Origin: Botryosphaeria dothidea
Lineage: Eukaryota; Ascomycota; Dothideomycetes; Botryosphaeriales; Botryosphaeriaceae
DNA: 64,000 nucleotides
Assembly (NCBI GenBank): GCA_011503125.2
Contig: WWBZ02000013.1
Coordinates: forward strand, 372,001-436,000
Direction of reading: 5' to 3'
The translations under genes were made by a program, and so were the position numbers. The notes beneath the pieces were generated by a model that worked only from the letters and a program-made list of their open reading frames with translations, was not told the DNA's origin and did no database searches. Shown here piece after piece: positions 10,656 to 21,405 of the stretch; within the stretch, counting starts at the first letter, position 1, and each line of letters opens with the position of its first letter.

Positions 10656-12584
10656 ATGGCGCCAATAACTCCTCGGAACCCGCGCCCGGCCAACAAGGAC
10701 AACCATGCACTCCATCCCATCGACTTCTCGAGAACCCCACCATACCTCTACTCTCCGATCGACCCCGAACTGAACCAAATACGTCTTGTCACACTCTATC
10801 CAGGAAGGTGGAGCGAGCCGATCAGATGCAGCCTTCGCACCGTGTCTCTCTCCGACAAACCTAAATACCAAGCACTATCGTACGCCTGGGGTGACTGGAC
10901 AAATCGGAAGCTTATTCGTGTCGGCGGCAAGAACTTCTGGGTCACACAAAATCTCTGGTTGGGCCTCCGGCGACTGCGCATACGATGGGAGCCGCGCACC
11001 CTTTGGATCGACGCAATCTGTATCAACCAGGCAGACGACGAGGAGAAAACGCACCAGGTATCTCGTATGGCACGTATTTTTGAAATGTGTGCAAGCGGTC
11101 TTGTGTGGCTAGGGGAGGACCCGGTCGCTGTCGAGGCAACACGATACCCACCACCTTCTCGACTGGCTAGACGTGCTTTCGAAGTCTTTGAGATGTTCTG
11201 CGCCGCAGAGCACGCCAATCAGGTCCAGTTAACTACCAAGAATGGGCCAGATGACTTCAAAATATCTCCCTCGTACGCCCACCATGTAGAATCATTTTCC
11301 AGGCTCGCAGCATTTCCATACTGGACCAGGGTGTGGATCCTTCAGGAATTAGCGTACCCTTGCGCAATAGACTTCATCTTTGCATCAGAGAAGATATCAG
11401 TCTGCAAATTTGAGACTGCTTTAGGAAATTGGGCTCACATGTTGCGAGAGCCGTGCTGCTATCGACATATCGAAAACCTGATTTCCGACGGATTATTCTC
11501 TGCAATGCTCTCCCACATTATTCAAATAATAAGCATAGTGGAAACACGAATCATATTTCAACACCAGGGCAAGAAAGGACTGTCGCTATTGTACCTGAGA
11601 CAGATGCACAGGAGGCAGAAGGCCACGGACCCACGAGATCTTGTATACGCCCTTCTTGGTCTTGTAGGCTCTGAAACCGAGTCTACCAAACAACTGAAGC
11701 CGGACTACTCGCTAGCTGCACATCAGGTATTTCAGAGGGCCACTTTGCATGTTCTATCCAGTTATAAGACTCTATCAGTACTATTCGGGGAGAGAGGATC
11801 GAGTCGCGACCACAGCATCCCCTCATGGGTTCCTGACTGGGTGATGTTGCCGCCTGATTCAACGCAAACTGTTTTCATCTCCTACAACTTCTCTTTTTAT
11901 CCTTACCTGGCTTCAGGCAACTTGAAAGCATGGTTCAGCCAGCCGACAGAGAATGTCATCCTTGTCGATTCCAAGAAGGTTGGGTGTATCAGCTCTGCTT
12001 TTTGCGAAGACTTCTATGATATATGGGATTGGGACTTACCGCTACGGCCCTGGATGGAGTTTGCCGGGCTTACAAACTTACTCATCACGCTGGAACCAGA
12101 ACTCGGATCCCGTGAGGATGGCTTTTGGAGGACTATTAACTGTGATACTTACCATCTCATTGACAATCCATCAGAATCACGCAGACTCGGACAGTTTCAC
12201 CCTGAGCGCCATCTCCACTGGTGGTTGAAGGGCTGGGCGGAGGCTTTGCGCAACGATAAAGCGTGGACATTCTGGAGTGGGGTGGAAAATATAACACTGA
12301 GAAATAATGTTGATGGCCGCGGAATTTTCGCCACAGAAAGCGGCGCACTTGGGACAGGCAGTCGAAGAATGCAGCCGGGAGATGAAGTCCACGTTCTCAT
12401 CGGTAGCTCAGTCCCGTTTATTCTTCGTCCATATCAGCCGAGCGAAGAAGAAGCAGGTTGTCCAAGTTCGAATCAAATTCCTTCCTACACGGTGATTGGG
12501 GAGTGCTACCTGCATGGCTTCATGGATGGCGAGGCCTTAGAAGATGGTGGTGTGGAGGGGATACGAACAATCGCGCTTTACTAG
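10656..12584 (+). CDS. HET-domain (heterokaryon incompatibility) protein
   Basis: A single uninterrupted frame gives 642 residues from this ATG. The HET domain occupies roughly residues 65-215: KYQALSYAWGDW (motif 1), RTLWIDAICINQADDEEK (motif 2), RMARIFEMCASGLVWLGED, and later PYWTRVWILQELAYP (motif 3). HET domains trigger cell death on non-self recognition between fungal strains. The remainder has the usual conserved blocks (DPRDLVYALLGL, PDYSLAAHQVFQ, WVPDW) and the C-terminal GDEVHVLIGSSVPFILRP module. Position 10656 was preferred because its context is better and the upstream extension is low-complexity; an ATG at 10458 in the same frame would give 708 residues. Unlike the HET copy at 55.2-57.0 kb, this one is intact. 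Confidence 0.88.
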   Translation: MAPITPRNPRPANKDNHALHPIDFSRTPPYLYSPIDPELNQIRLVTLYPGRWSEPIRCSLRTVSLSDKPKYQALSYAWGDWTNRKLIRVGGKNFWVTQNLWLGLRRLRIRWEPRTLWIDAICINQADDEEKTHQVSRMARIFEMCASGLVWLGEDPVAVEATRYPPPSRLARRAFEVFEMFCAAEHANQVQLTTKNGPDDFKISPSYAHHVESFSRLAAFPYWTRVWILQELAYPCAIDFIFASEKISVCKFETALGNWAHMLREPCCYRHIENLISDGLFSAMLSHIIQIISIVETRIIFQHQGKKGLSLLYLRQMHRRQKATDPRDLVYALLGLVGSETESTKQLKPDYSLAAHQVFQRATLHVLSSYKTLSVLFGERGSSRDHSIPSWVPDWVMLPPDSTQTVFISYNFSFYPYLASGNLKAWFSQPTENVILVDSKKVGCISSAFCEDFYDIWDWDLPLRPWMEFAGLTNLLITLEPELGSREDGFWRTINCDTYHLIDNPSESRRLGQFHPERHLHWWLKGWAEALRNDKAWTFWSGVENITLRNNVDGRGIFATESGALGTGSRRMQPGDEVHVLIGSSVPFILRPYQPSEEEAGCPSSNQIPSYTVIGECYLHGFMDGEALEDGGVEGIRTIALY

Positions 12585-12933
12585 ATATTCGTCACTGTTG
12601 TTTATGTATACACATATTTGCTTTTCACATCTTGTAGTACATGCGTATGCCTGTTCGATTCATAGTTTCCCAAGTATGTACGATAAACCTCGGCCCCCAA
12701 TTTATCTGAGACCTATGATGGGGCCTCGCTCCTCTCTCTGTCCGAGACCGAATTACGGAATCTCGCGACTCACTCGGTCCGAAACGAGCGGTGTGACTGA
12801 ATCTCGCTGCTCACTCGGTCCGGGTCCGAACCGCGTCTTCCATGTCTCTCACTGAGAAATACCCTATGTGAATGGAGCACAGATTACTTCTGACCCTTCT
12901 TATTGAACCGCTACCAGTTCCAAAAATTTAAGG
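12585..12933. other. Intergenic region with degenerate direct repeat
   Basis: No gene is recognised. The stretch holds two near-identical 24-base copies (separate entry) and further CGGTCCG/CCGAGAC-like words around them. Confidence 0.45.
12758..12822. repeat. Imperfect 24-bp direct repeat, 41-bp period
   Basis: The words GAATCTCGCGACTCACTCGG (from 12758) and GAATCTCGCTGCTCACTCGG (from 12799), each followed by TCCG, differ at two of 24 positions. They may be a small relic of a mobile or satellite sequence; function is unknown. Confidence 0.7.
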
Positions 12934-13539
12934 ATGAGTACCGACGAAACCTCCGAAATCATTGTTGGCCTTGACACGCCAAATGGCCAATGCACCTTTG
13001 TGCCCGCAAAGGCCGGCGAACTTCTGACGATTGGAAATACAAAAATTCGAATTCTAGAGGATGGCTCGCATATAGGTACGCTCAAATGGTAGATAATGGT
13101 AGAAAGGCACAAAATGCTCAACTGGTTTGTCAACCCAAGTCAATCGAGTTGGGACCGTTGAGGTTATACTCCCGCCAAATACTCGTGGCCCACCGCTACA
13201 TTGGCACGAGATGCACGTAAGTTCGAAATGACATCTTTCTATGCAGAGGTCTGACACGCACAGGACGAGTGCTTTTTGGTCACGAAAGGCATGTTGCGGT
13301 TTGATACCTACCACGGAGCAATTGAAGCTCATGAAGGCGACTATGTGACCGTTCCGCCAAGATCGCCTCATACATTTTCAAACCCAACCAATCAGGAGGG
13401 TCGATGTATCTGCACATGCACACCGGCATTTTACGTCAATTACTTCCGACTGCTCAGCCGCCTGCAGACACCAGGAAAGCCAATGGATCCAAAGATCAGC
13501 GAAAAGGCAATGGCGAAGTATGGAACAATCACACTTTAA
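12934..13539 (+). CDS. Single-domain cupin protein
   Basis: Three exons (12934-13075, 13140-13216, 13264-13539) give 164 residues. Cupin motif 1 is canonical: HWHEMHDECFLVTKG provides HxH, Glu and Gly at the expected spacing. Motif 2 is GDYVTVPPRSPHTFSN, with its metal-binding His and terminal Asn. The protein is therefore likely a metal-binding beta-barrel, such as a small dioxygenase or isomerase. Motif 1 is split exactly between exons 2 and 3, which supports the splice model. Introns are 64 and 47 nt. It sits close to the convergent esterase gene, with stops 135 bases apart. The actual reaction is unknown. Confidence 0.85.
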
Positions 13540-13674
13540 CGATCGGGAGGAGAGCGGATAAGTAGCCCTCCCATCCTCGTGCGTTTTTGAGGAGTTCATG
13601 GAATATTGCTTCTCCAGAAACTCAGTCTGAGATTTGAATTGATTCATTGAATTCATATGCCTTGACCTGGCTTC

Positions 13675-14838
13675 CTAATCCGTCTGGACACCCAACGCTT
13701 TATACACAGCCTGCACGCAGGCCTTCGACCTGTCATTCCCAAAGACAACGTTCTCCATCTTGTTCATGACATAAGAAATGGTCATCCTCCTCTCCACATC
13801 CACAATACCCACCGAGCCGCCACACCCTCCCCAGAAGCAAATGCGCCCATCCGGCAACCACCTCGCCTCGGTATGCTTCCCCGTCAACCCATACCCAATC
13901 CCAAAGCGGAACGGCAAGCCCGCCGCCAGATCGACCCCATCCGCCTGCTGCTGGAAAATAAGATCAATCGTCTTCGGCGACAGCAGCTTCACGCCGCCCA
14001 CCTCCCCATCCAGCGCAATAGCCGACAAGATGCGCGCCACACCCCGCGCATTCCCATGCCCGTTCGCCGCGCCCGCCTGCGCGCGCCGCCACTCCGGCGT
14101 ATTGGCCACATTCGGATCGACGGGCGGATTCGCAAACGTCTTCAGCGCCACGCGCCCGACGCCGTTCTTCGTGACCAGGCTGTCCGCGGCGGCCCTCTGC
14201 GGCGGCGGCACGATCTCCGCGACGCGGGCCCAGTCGCCCTCGGCGGCGCCCAGCTGGAAGTCGGCGCGCAGCGGGCCCGCGACCTCGCGGGCGATGAAGT
14301 CCTTCAGCGACGCGCCCGTTGTGCGCCGCACCAGCTCGCCCACCAGGCTGCCCATCGTCAGGCTGTGGTACCTCATCGCGGTGCCGGGCGGCCAGAAGGG
14401 GGTCTGCTGCGCGAGCAGCGGCGTCGACTTGTCCGTGTCGAGGATGTCTTGCATCGTCATCGGCGCGTCCCAGCCGGACACGCCGGACGTGTGCGACAGG
14501 ACATGGCGGACCTCGACGTCCTCTTTGCCATTGGCCGCGAACTCGGGCCAGTACGCGGACACCTTCGCGAACGGGTCGAGCAGGCCGCGCTCGATGAGCA
14601 GCAGGCCGGCGAAGGCGGTGATGGTCTTCGAGGTCGACCACACCGTCGTGATGGTGTCGCGCGTCCAGGGGCGCGTGCGGGCGGCGTCGGCGTGGCCGCC
14701 CCACAGGTCGACGACGTCGTGGCCGTCGATGTTGACGGTGATGGAGGCGCCGAGCTCGTCGCCCGCGTCGAGGAAGCCTTGGAGGAGGGTTTCGACCTCC
14801 TTGAAGCGCGGGTCGCAGGTGCCTTGGACGGATGCCAT
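13675..14838 (-). CDS. Serine beta-lactamase-like esterase/hydrolase (class C family)
   Basis: This is an intronless gene of 387 residues. The nucleophile motif STSK (S68-x-x-K71) follows TITTVW, and the tyrosine motif is RYHS (Y157). Family blocks include LLLIERGLLDPFAKVSAYWPEF, VRHVLSHTSGVSGW, PFWPPGTAMRYHSLTMGSLV, and the C-terminal GRICFWGGCGGSVGIVDVE, which occupies the KTG-equivalent position (here a Gly-rich strand). No signal peptide is visible, so the protein is probably cytosolic. Fungal members include EstB-like esterases and polyketide acyl transferases of the LovD type; which applies cannot be decided. The coding strand is very GC-rich, hence long shadow frames on the other strand. 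Confidence 0.85.
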   Translation of the reverse strand: MASVQGTCDPRFKEVETLLQGFLDAGDELGASITVNIDGHDVVDLWGGHADAARTRPWTRDTITTVWSTSKTITAFAGLLLIERGLLDPFAKVSAYWPEFAANGKEDVEVRHVLSHTSGVSGWDAPMTMQDILDTDKSTPLLAQQTPFWPPGTAMRYHSLTMGSLVGELVRRTTGASLKDFIAREVAGPLRADFQLGAAEGDWARVAEIVPPPQRAAADSLVTKNGVGRVALKTFANPPVDPNVANTPEWRRAQAGAANGHGNARGVARILSAIALDGEVGGVKLLSPKTIDLIFQQQADGVDLAAGLPFRFGIGYGLTGKHTEARWLPDGRICFWGGCGGSVGIVDVERRMTISYVMNKMENVVFGNDRSKACVQAVYKALGVQTD

Positions 14839-15644
14839 GGTTGGAGCTGTGGTGGGTGGATTGAGGCCTGGGAGAGAGAGGGGTTGGAGGATACGCGGGG
14901 TGCGTTGGTCAGATCTAGTGGGATGGAGTAGGCTATATACGTCGAGCTGCTTGCCGACTTTAGATAAAATTGGGGGCCACGATGTCTACCTAGCAGGGGT
15001 TGTCGGAAGAATGTCCGGATTGGCCGAAAGTCTCGAAATGGCGCATCACTTGCCAATCATGTTCCTTGTTGGACAAGCGGGAGCCCCCACTGCGGTGCAT
15101 CCTCTCCACCATTGCCAGAGCCCCGCGCTCTCACGACTTTTCCTTCCGTGTCTACGCCATTTTCTTGATCTGAAGAAGCTAGCTCGGTTGCGATGTTTTT
15201 GACCCCATACTATCATTCGTTCTGCAGGTATGAATTAAAGCAATGCCTTAAAGAACTTGATGAATGAATAAATTCAAGTACACCAATCTCCTGTGGATGG
15301 AGATTCTATCACTACCGTTTAAAATAGCGTCTAGCGTGAAGTAAGCTTCATTGAAAATGGTTTTATTCTCTACGTAGCAAAATTTTGATACATGTACAGG
15401 TACGCAGAGGCACGTAGCGTGGTGCGGGGCGCGAGATCGCGAAGTCACCTGACTGGGCGCTCCGCTTGGTCATCATCTGGAAACTTCGGGTCCCGTCTTT
15501 GTCCGCTGGCAGTGTTCAGTCTATCAATAGGCCCTCTCTTTCTCTTTCTACACGTGTTTCATTTGTGAGACTCCGACATGCCTTAAGAGGCTATAACCCG
15601 TGCTATTCAGCAACGAAGGCATGACACTTTCAAGAAGCGATCAA
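14839..15644. other. Intergenic region upstream of esterase and left of the LINE
   Basis: It contains the esterase promoter and about 600 bases of AT-richer sequence with no recognised gene. It ends at the LINE target-site duplication. Confidence 0.45.
14933..14939 (-). promoter_or_regulatory. TATA-like box of the esterase gene
   Basis: On the reverse strand the heptamer TATATAG lies about 95 bases upstream of the ATG at 14838, a usual distance for fungal promoters. Confidence 0.4.
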
Positions 15645-15659
15645 TCTTTCTCCATTCTC
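15645..15659. repeat. Left target-site duplication of the full-length LINE
   Basis: TCTTTCTCCATTCTC here is repeated exactly at 21213-21227, just after the element's AACTC tail. The 15-bp length is typical of target-primed reverse transcription. Confidence 0.85.
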
Positions 15660-16977
15660 AATGCCCCACCCGAATCGAGGAAAAAAAGGACGATCGAAAA
15701 GTACTAACCACGGCCCGGCCCGGGACCAAACCACCAGCAAAAGAAAGCGCACAGCTGCCACACCACATCAACTCAGCAGCAAAGGCTGCAGCGCAGAGGC
15801 GCGGCTACTAGGCAGGGCTATCTTATAGAGCCCTCTGCACTCACCAGACGCAAAATTCTTTCCTTAGTAGTCAAAGCACAGGCTTGGTACTTTACGTGAA
15901 ACCATGGCTCCTAATCCGGAGCCCCCACCCCACAGCGGGCGCTGCCAACCAACCATAACCCCATTAAACGGCTAGAGAGTTACTAGGTCCCAGTCAGCGG
16001 CTCCTAAAAAGAATATTGGAGAAAGTCGACGTACTACTAGTTATAGAAATAACCAAGATATGGACGACGAAATACACGGGAGCTCTTCGCAAGACGACCT
16101 CCCTAGCAGCCAGAATATATAATCCACGCAAGCAATCCTCCAAGCAGAGATAAACACGAACACCAAAATACTAGCGTAACTAGTATCCTAATAGCAAATA
16201 ACCATCTAACTCCTCTAAAAGGAAAGATAGGAGGCCAAGAAAGAATACTAGGAACTAGTCAAGCTTATTAGTAACCTATCCGATCAAGTCAAGAAACTCG
16301 AAAGCAAGCTCCAGCCTCAGACTATAATCCTCCAACGTTAACCCCAAAACTAGGCATCGGTTGCAGCCTAGGGAGCATTCCAGACACCACCAACGTATAA
16401 TAGATAATCCGGAAACAATCCCACGACTATACTCATCGACGTCCCACTACCAGCCCCTGACTAGACACCAGCCAACGGCTTTACCCGGAACCTACCCACC
16501 CCAACAGCAGTAAACCTCATATCACGGGCACTTAAGAGCCAAGAACCAACTAAACAAACGGAGGTTCTAGGAGCAAAGGCAACGAAGCGAGGATACCTTA
16601 TCCGCTTTAAAAGTGAGGAAGCTAAACAGCTAGCCACCCAGAACCAAGGATAGACCGCGGTACTAGGAAAAGACACGAAGATCAACCGTCTAAGGTTTAG
16701 AGTGGTGGTCCACCGCACGCCAACTGCTGAAGTTAAGATAGAAGAGAAGGAAAAAGTAATCCAAAAGATTACCCAGGAAAACAAGCCTCCGGATGTAAAC
16801 ATCCAGATTAAGGAAATAGCGTGGATAAAAAAGAAAGATAACCCTCTTGGCCACTACGCATCTCTTGGAATATAGTTTAATACTATAGAAGCAGCTTAAA
16901 ACGCAGTCTAGAATAGACTTCTCTTTGGGCAAGAAATTATTAATAGAGTCGAATTCTACCGCATGGAGAGAAAGAGA

Positions 16978-17073
16978 TACTATAGATGCCAGAGCTTTGG
17001 ATATCTTGCCTGGAACTGCAAGGAGAAGGAAAGATGCGGAAACTGCAATAAAGAATATAACACAAAGAACTGC
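16978..17073 (+). pseudogene. Relic of the LINE gag-like zinc knuckle
   Basis: The readable stretch YYRCQSFGYLAWNC, then ERCGNCNKEYNTKNC, matches a double CCHC knuckle. The first Cys and the His of knuckle 1 are both Tyr here, each explicable by one RIP-type transition (TGC to TAC, CAT to TAT). Confidence 0.75.
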
Positions 17074-20000
17074 CTACCGGGCAGCTCCCCCTAGTACGTA
17101 GACTACCGTGGTAGCTACCTAATAGGAGACAGCTAGTATAGAGCCCAGATTATCCCCTATATTAGCTTTCAATGCTAGAGCCCCTACGAATCGTCTAATT
17201 AAACATCTAGAAAACTAGAGAGTACATAGAAGCGCTACTCAACGATCCGGATACAGAAAAACTCGACATTCTCCTCATCTAAGAACCACTAGTCTCTTTC
17301 TTTCAAACCTTCGTATAACATCGTGCCTAGCACCTTTACACCCTAACCTACGCCGGTACTCAAAAGAAACGAACTACCATCTACGTAAATAAGAGGATCT
17401 CTACCTCTGCGCAATAGTAGATTTAGTATAATATCCAAGATCTTATAGTAGTTCAAATTCAGACGCCAGCTGAGCCAGTACTCGTCTTCTCGGTATATAT
17501 ACTACTAATGGGAGGAACCCAGCAATCTATAGAGAGAGAAATGCAGGCAGCCCTTAAGGCAATCCGCTAGATAATATAAAAGTAGAATAAGAATACAACT
17601 TTAGGTCTTATCCTCGTAGGAGACTTTAATAGATAAGACCCACTATAGGGCGGAGATAATATTAAACCTTATCTAGTAGGAAGCGCTACCTTACTTATCT
17701 CCTTTATAGAAGAGTATTAACTCTAAAGCTACCTCTAACGCGGCACGCCGACGTGCTATACTAGTAATAAAGCCGATAGTAGGATAACACTAGACTTAAC
17801 TCTTAGTAGCATCCCTAACAACCTCGTTAAATACGGACTTTTAGACTAGAACTACGGATCCGACTATAGAGCTATCTACTTAGAATAGAGGATAGATATT
17901 AAACTAATAAACACACGGCTACTACGGAAACTATACGAGAGGATAGACTAGGGAGAAGCTAGGCAATTAATCTAGGACGCTCTCGGTCCGACGCGAGAAA
18001 TAAACTCTAAAGAGGAACTTAATAAGGCCGTAGAACGGCTCGTTAGTACCGTAGCGGCCATTACGAACGAGCTTACTCCAACGGCGAAACTATGCCCGTA
18101 CTCTAAGAACTAGTTTAGCCTAGAACTAAAGGAGTATTAAGCTAGGTATAATAAGTACCGCCGACTCTAGTAGACTTACCGCGCGGCCTACGGAAGAGAT
18201 AGTCTAGACACGCTAAGCTAATATAAATTAATATAGAGCTCCCGAAGAGAATAGGTAAAGGCCGTTGCCTACGCCAAGAGTAGCCACTAGAAGGAATTTC
18301 TCGACTAGGCTGGCAACGGCAATCTAGTCTGGAAAGTAGTTAAATACGCCAACCCTAGTAATAATTATACTAGTATCCTACCGCTCTTAACCGGCAACGA
18401 AGATATAGTAGATAATAAGGAGAAAGCTTAGCTTCTTCTAGACACCTTCTTTCTAAAGCTAGTAAACCTATAAATCTCCTCTAAACCGCCTCTAAGACCT
18501 CTAAACTGGACGCCGATTACGGTAATAGAAATCTAATAGAGCTTGCTTACTATAAAGGTAAACTCGGCTCCTAGTAAAGATAGACTACTAATGCTTGTCT
18601 AGTAGAAACTATAGCCATATATCTCTACGTATATCTACTAAATCTTTAGCGTATTAGTTAGCCTTAGCTACTACCTAAAAGCCTAGAGAATAGCAGCTAT
18701 TATTATCCTCCGCAAGCTAGGAAAGCTAGACTATACGATCCCGAAAGTATATCGTCTAATCTTACTACTAAATACGCTTAGAAAGCTCCTTAAAGTAGTA
18801 GTAGCTAAGAGGCTCTCTTACTACGCTAAGAAGCATAACCTCCTTCTAGACACTTAATTTAGTACTAGACTAGGTAGGTCTACGGAATAAGTACTCCTTA
18901 TCCTAGTGGATGTAATATAGAAGGCCTAGAGAGAATATAAAGTAGTCACGCTTATGGCCTTTGACCTAAAAGGCGCCTTTAACGCAGTTAATAAGGATGC
19001 TCTCGATCGCCAGCTATCGAAGAACGGAATACTAACCTAGGCGAGGATATAGATTCGCAGCTTTATAGACGACCGGACCGCCTCGGTGGCATTCGACGGC
19101 TACACTAGGCCTTCTTCTGCCCTCGAGCACCTAGGGCTCCTATAAGGCTCGCCGCTCTCCCTAATCCTGTTTGCCTTCTACAACGCCGACCTAGTGGACT
19201 AACTAGTCGACTTTATAGGAGGCGCATCCGCCTATATTAATGACTACTTCCGGTGGCGGATAGGCCTATCGGTCTAGAAGAACCTAAAAGCCCTTTAACG
19301 AGAAGATATCCTACGGATATAAAGATAGGCGAAGTAAACTAGGTCATGCTTCGAGGCCGACAAGATAGAACTTATCTACTTTATAAGAAACCTAGATTAG
19401 ATGTGCCTAGTAACGGTAATAATGGGAAACTACGAAGTAAAGCCGAAGGCCGAAGTCAAGCTCCTAGGGGTTATCTTCGACTAATAGCTCCGATAGAGAG
19501 CCCATGTCTAGAGAGTAGTTAAGCGAGCTACTAAGACCTGCTTAGCCATAGGTAGGCTGCGACACCTTAGACTAAAACAGATACGCTAGCTCTATTAAGC
19601 CTGTGTAGTCCCCTAGATGGACTACGCCTCCACGGTCTAGTACTCTCCTACGAGGTGCAAATGGCAAGTAGCAGTACTCTTAAGGATTCAACGGATTGTA
19701 ATAACCAAGGCCATCTTAGCTTTCCGGATAGTGGCAATAGAAACGCTAGACTATAAGAACTTCCTCCTTCCGATATAGCTACGTCTCTAGACTAGAGTAG
19801 TAAGGGTAATTACGAACCTTCGAATACTCCTAGCCTTATATCCGTGTAGGAAGCTAGTTAATAGGATAGCTACAACACTTAGTCCGGTAGTAAGCTTCCT
19901 AAGCCCTCTAAACGCAACTCTTAAGTAAGACCTAAATTAACCGAAGGAGGTAGAGACAATCGACACCTGCCTACTACTACTATGGCTACCGCTCGCGCTA

Positions 20001-20089
20001 GAAAGCATTTAACTAGAGCCTCCCTATACGAACGACGTAGTAGTCCTTAATCAAGAGCTATAGGAGGACCCTACCATAAAGGTGTTTAC

Positions 20090-21053
20090 GGACGCGTTAA
20101 AGGTAAAGGGCTAACTAGGAGTAGTAGTAGTAATCCTCAATTAGGTCTAGAGAGTCTATAGGAAGACGTAGAAAGGAGTAGGCTCTAGCAGATTTTACAG
20201 TATCACAGCTATAGAACTTATTGCTATTAATACCGGGATAGAACTTATAGCTAAGCAACAACTTAAGAAGGGCAGCCAAGGACCGAGCGCCTATATAATC
20301 TATAGTAACTCTAGAGCAGCTCTCTAAGCATTGGCTAGCCCTTATAAGAGAAAGACAGGACAAAGCCTAATCAGATCTATCCTAATAATAGCTTAGGCCC
20401 TAAAGGAAAGTCTCCAGATTACCTTCTCCCTCCAATGGATACCTAGCCACACCGGAATTCGAGGAAATAAAGAAGTAGATAAGCTAGCTAAAGCTGCGAC
20501 TACACGCCTTAGGGAACATAACCACTAACCGCTAGTACATCTCTAAGTCCAGGCGGCCAAGGAAAGGGCACATAGATAATAGGTAGCATAGTGGGAGAAC
20601 TTAGAGAAAGGCCAACACCTCCGCAATATCGACACAGCCCCCCTAGGATCCCACGTCCGTCATCTCTATGACAAGCTCCCACGGAACTAAGCCGGCCTTC
20701 TTGCCTAACTACGCACCGGCCACTACTAGCTTAACTAATACCGTATACGGATAGGCCGGATAGATAACGATAAGTGCGAATGTGGAGAAGCGGAATCAGT
20801 CTCTTATGTCCTACTTGAATGCCCGTTGCTACAGCAAGGTCGACAAAAGATGTACGAAGATAGTGGACTTGAGAAGAACAGCCTATCCGCCTTACTGGGC
20901 GGGAAACCCCCAAGCAAGCCAGATCCAACACAAGGAAAAAAGAAGAAATAGAAGATGTCTGGTAAATAGTTGTAGGCCGTGCTCAGCTTTGTAAAAGAGA
21001 CAACCCGGTTTATGAACAGAGACGAACCTACGGAGTAGAAAACTCCCTATAAA
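20090..21053 (+). pseudogene. Relic of LINE RNase H domain and C-terminal zinc-binding tail
   Basis: Interrupted frames read KVFTDA, the SITAIELIAI segment, LQWIPSHTGIRGN and a C-terminal CECGEAES block. It aligns base for base with the intact fragment at 53835-54539 apart from scattered C-to-T and G-to-A changes. The His of the C-terminal Cys/His tail is Tyr here. Confidence 0.85.
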
Positions 21054-21192
21054 CAACCCCTTCTACCTATTAACCGCCCCCATCTATCCTTCTTTCCTCC
21101 CAATTTGTTATACACCAATGTAATACTAGAGAACATTTTGAATAGTCTGTAGCCTGCATATCGCTTAGGGCGACGGGTCAGGGTAAATGAAT

Positions 21193-21212
21193 TCAACTCA
21201 ACTCAACTCAAC
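21193..21212 (+). repeat. AACTC pentanucleotide tail of the LINE
   Basis: Four units of the pentamer follow AAATGAATTC at the 3' end. The truncated copy at 53.66 kb ends with the same tail. It replaces the poly-A tail of many LINEs. Confidence 0.85.
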
Positions 21213-21227
21213 TCTTTCTCCATTCTC
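21213..21227. repeat. Right target-site duplication of the full-length LINE
   Basis: This is an exact copy of 15645-15659. It lies 180 bases beyond the stop codon of the GMC gene, so the insertion is in that gene's 3' flank. Confidence 0.85.
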
Positions 21228-21405
21228 GTTTTCGCAGATAATATTCATAGCTGAGACATACAGTACAAATCACATACTTAGAATATTGGGTTACAACATT
21301 GTATCTCTATGATACAACCGACTGAAATTGATGCTGGTGGTGGGAGAGAAGAGAAGCTCGTGCTGTTCCTCCGCCACACCGCCAAACTTAGGGACTATGG
21401 TGCGC

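Larger units (their letters stand above)
15660..21212 (+). mobile_element. Full-length, RIP-inactivated non-LTR retrotransposon (Tad1/I-type LINE)
   Basis: The element spans about 5.55 kb between two perfect 15-bp duplications. It carries in order a gag-like first frame (from about 15.9 kb, with a zinc-knuckle relic at 16978-17073), an endonuclease relic (about 17.2-18.3 kb), a reverse transcriptase (about 18.6-19.5 kb; readable fragments VYRPI-, TLGKLLKVVVA-, FDLKGAFNAVN- and LGL-GSPLSP-like), an RNase H domain (about 20.1-20.55 kb) and a C-terminal Cys-rich tail. It ends in AACTC repeats. Every frame is broken by many TAG/TAA codons; CpA and TpG are scarce and TpA abundant over most of it, the mark of RIP. 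The catalytic Tyr-x-Asp-Asp box reads Tyr-Ile-Asn-Asp at 19233-19244. It cannot be active. Assignment to the Tad1/I superfamily rests on domain order with RNase H. Confidence 0.9.

Noticed and set aside
13778..15202. 474-codon open frame on the plus strand opposite the esterase gene
   Set aside because: Antisense shadow of a GC-rich coding region; no domain, and the reverse strand encodes a clear beta-lactamase-family protein.
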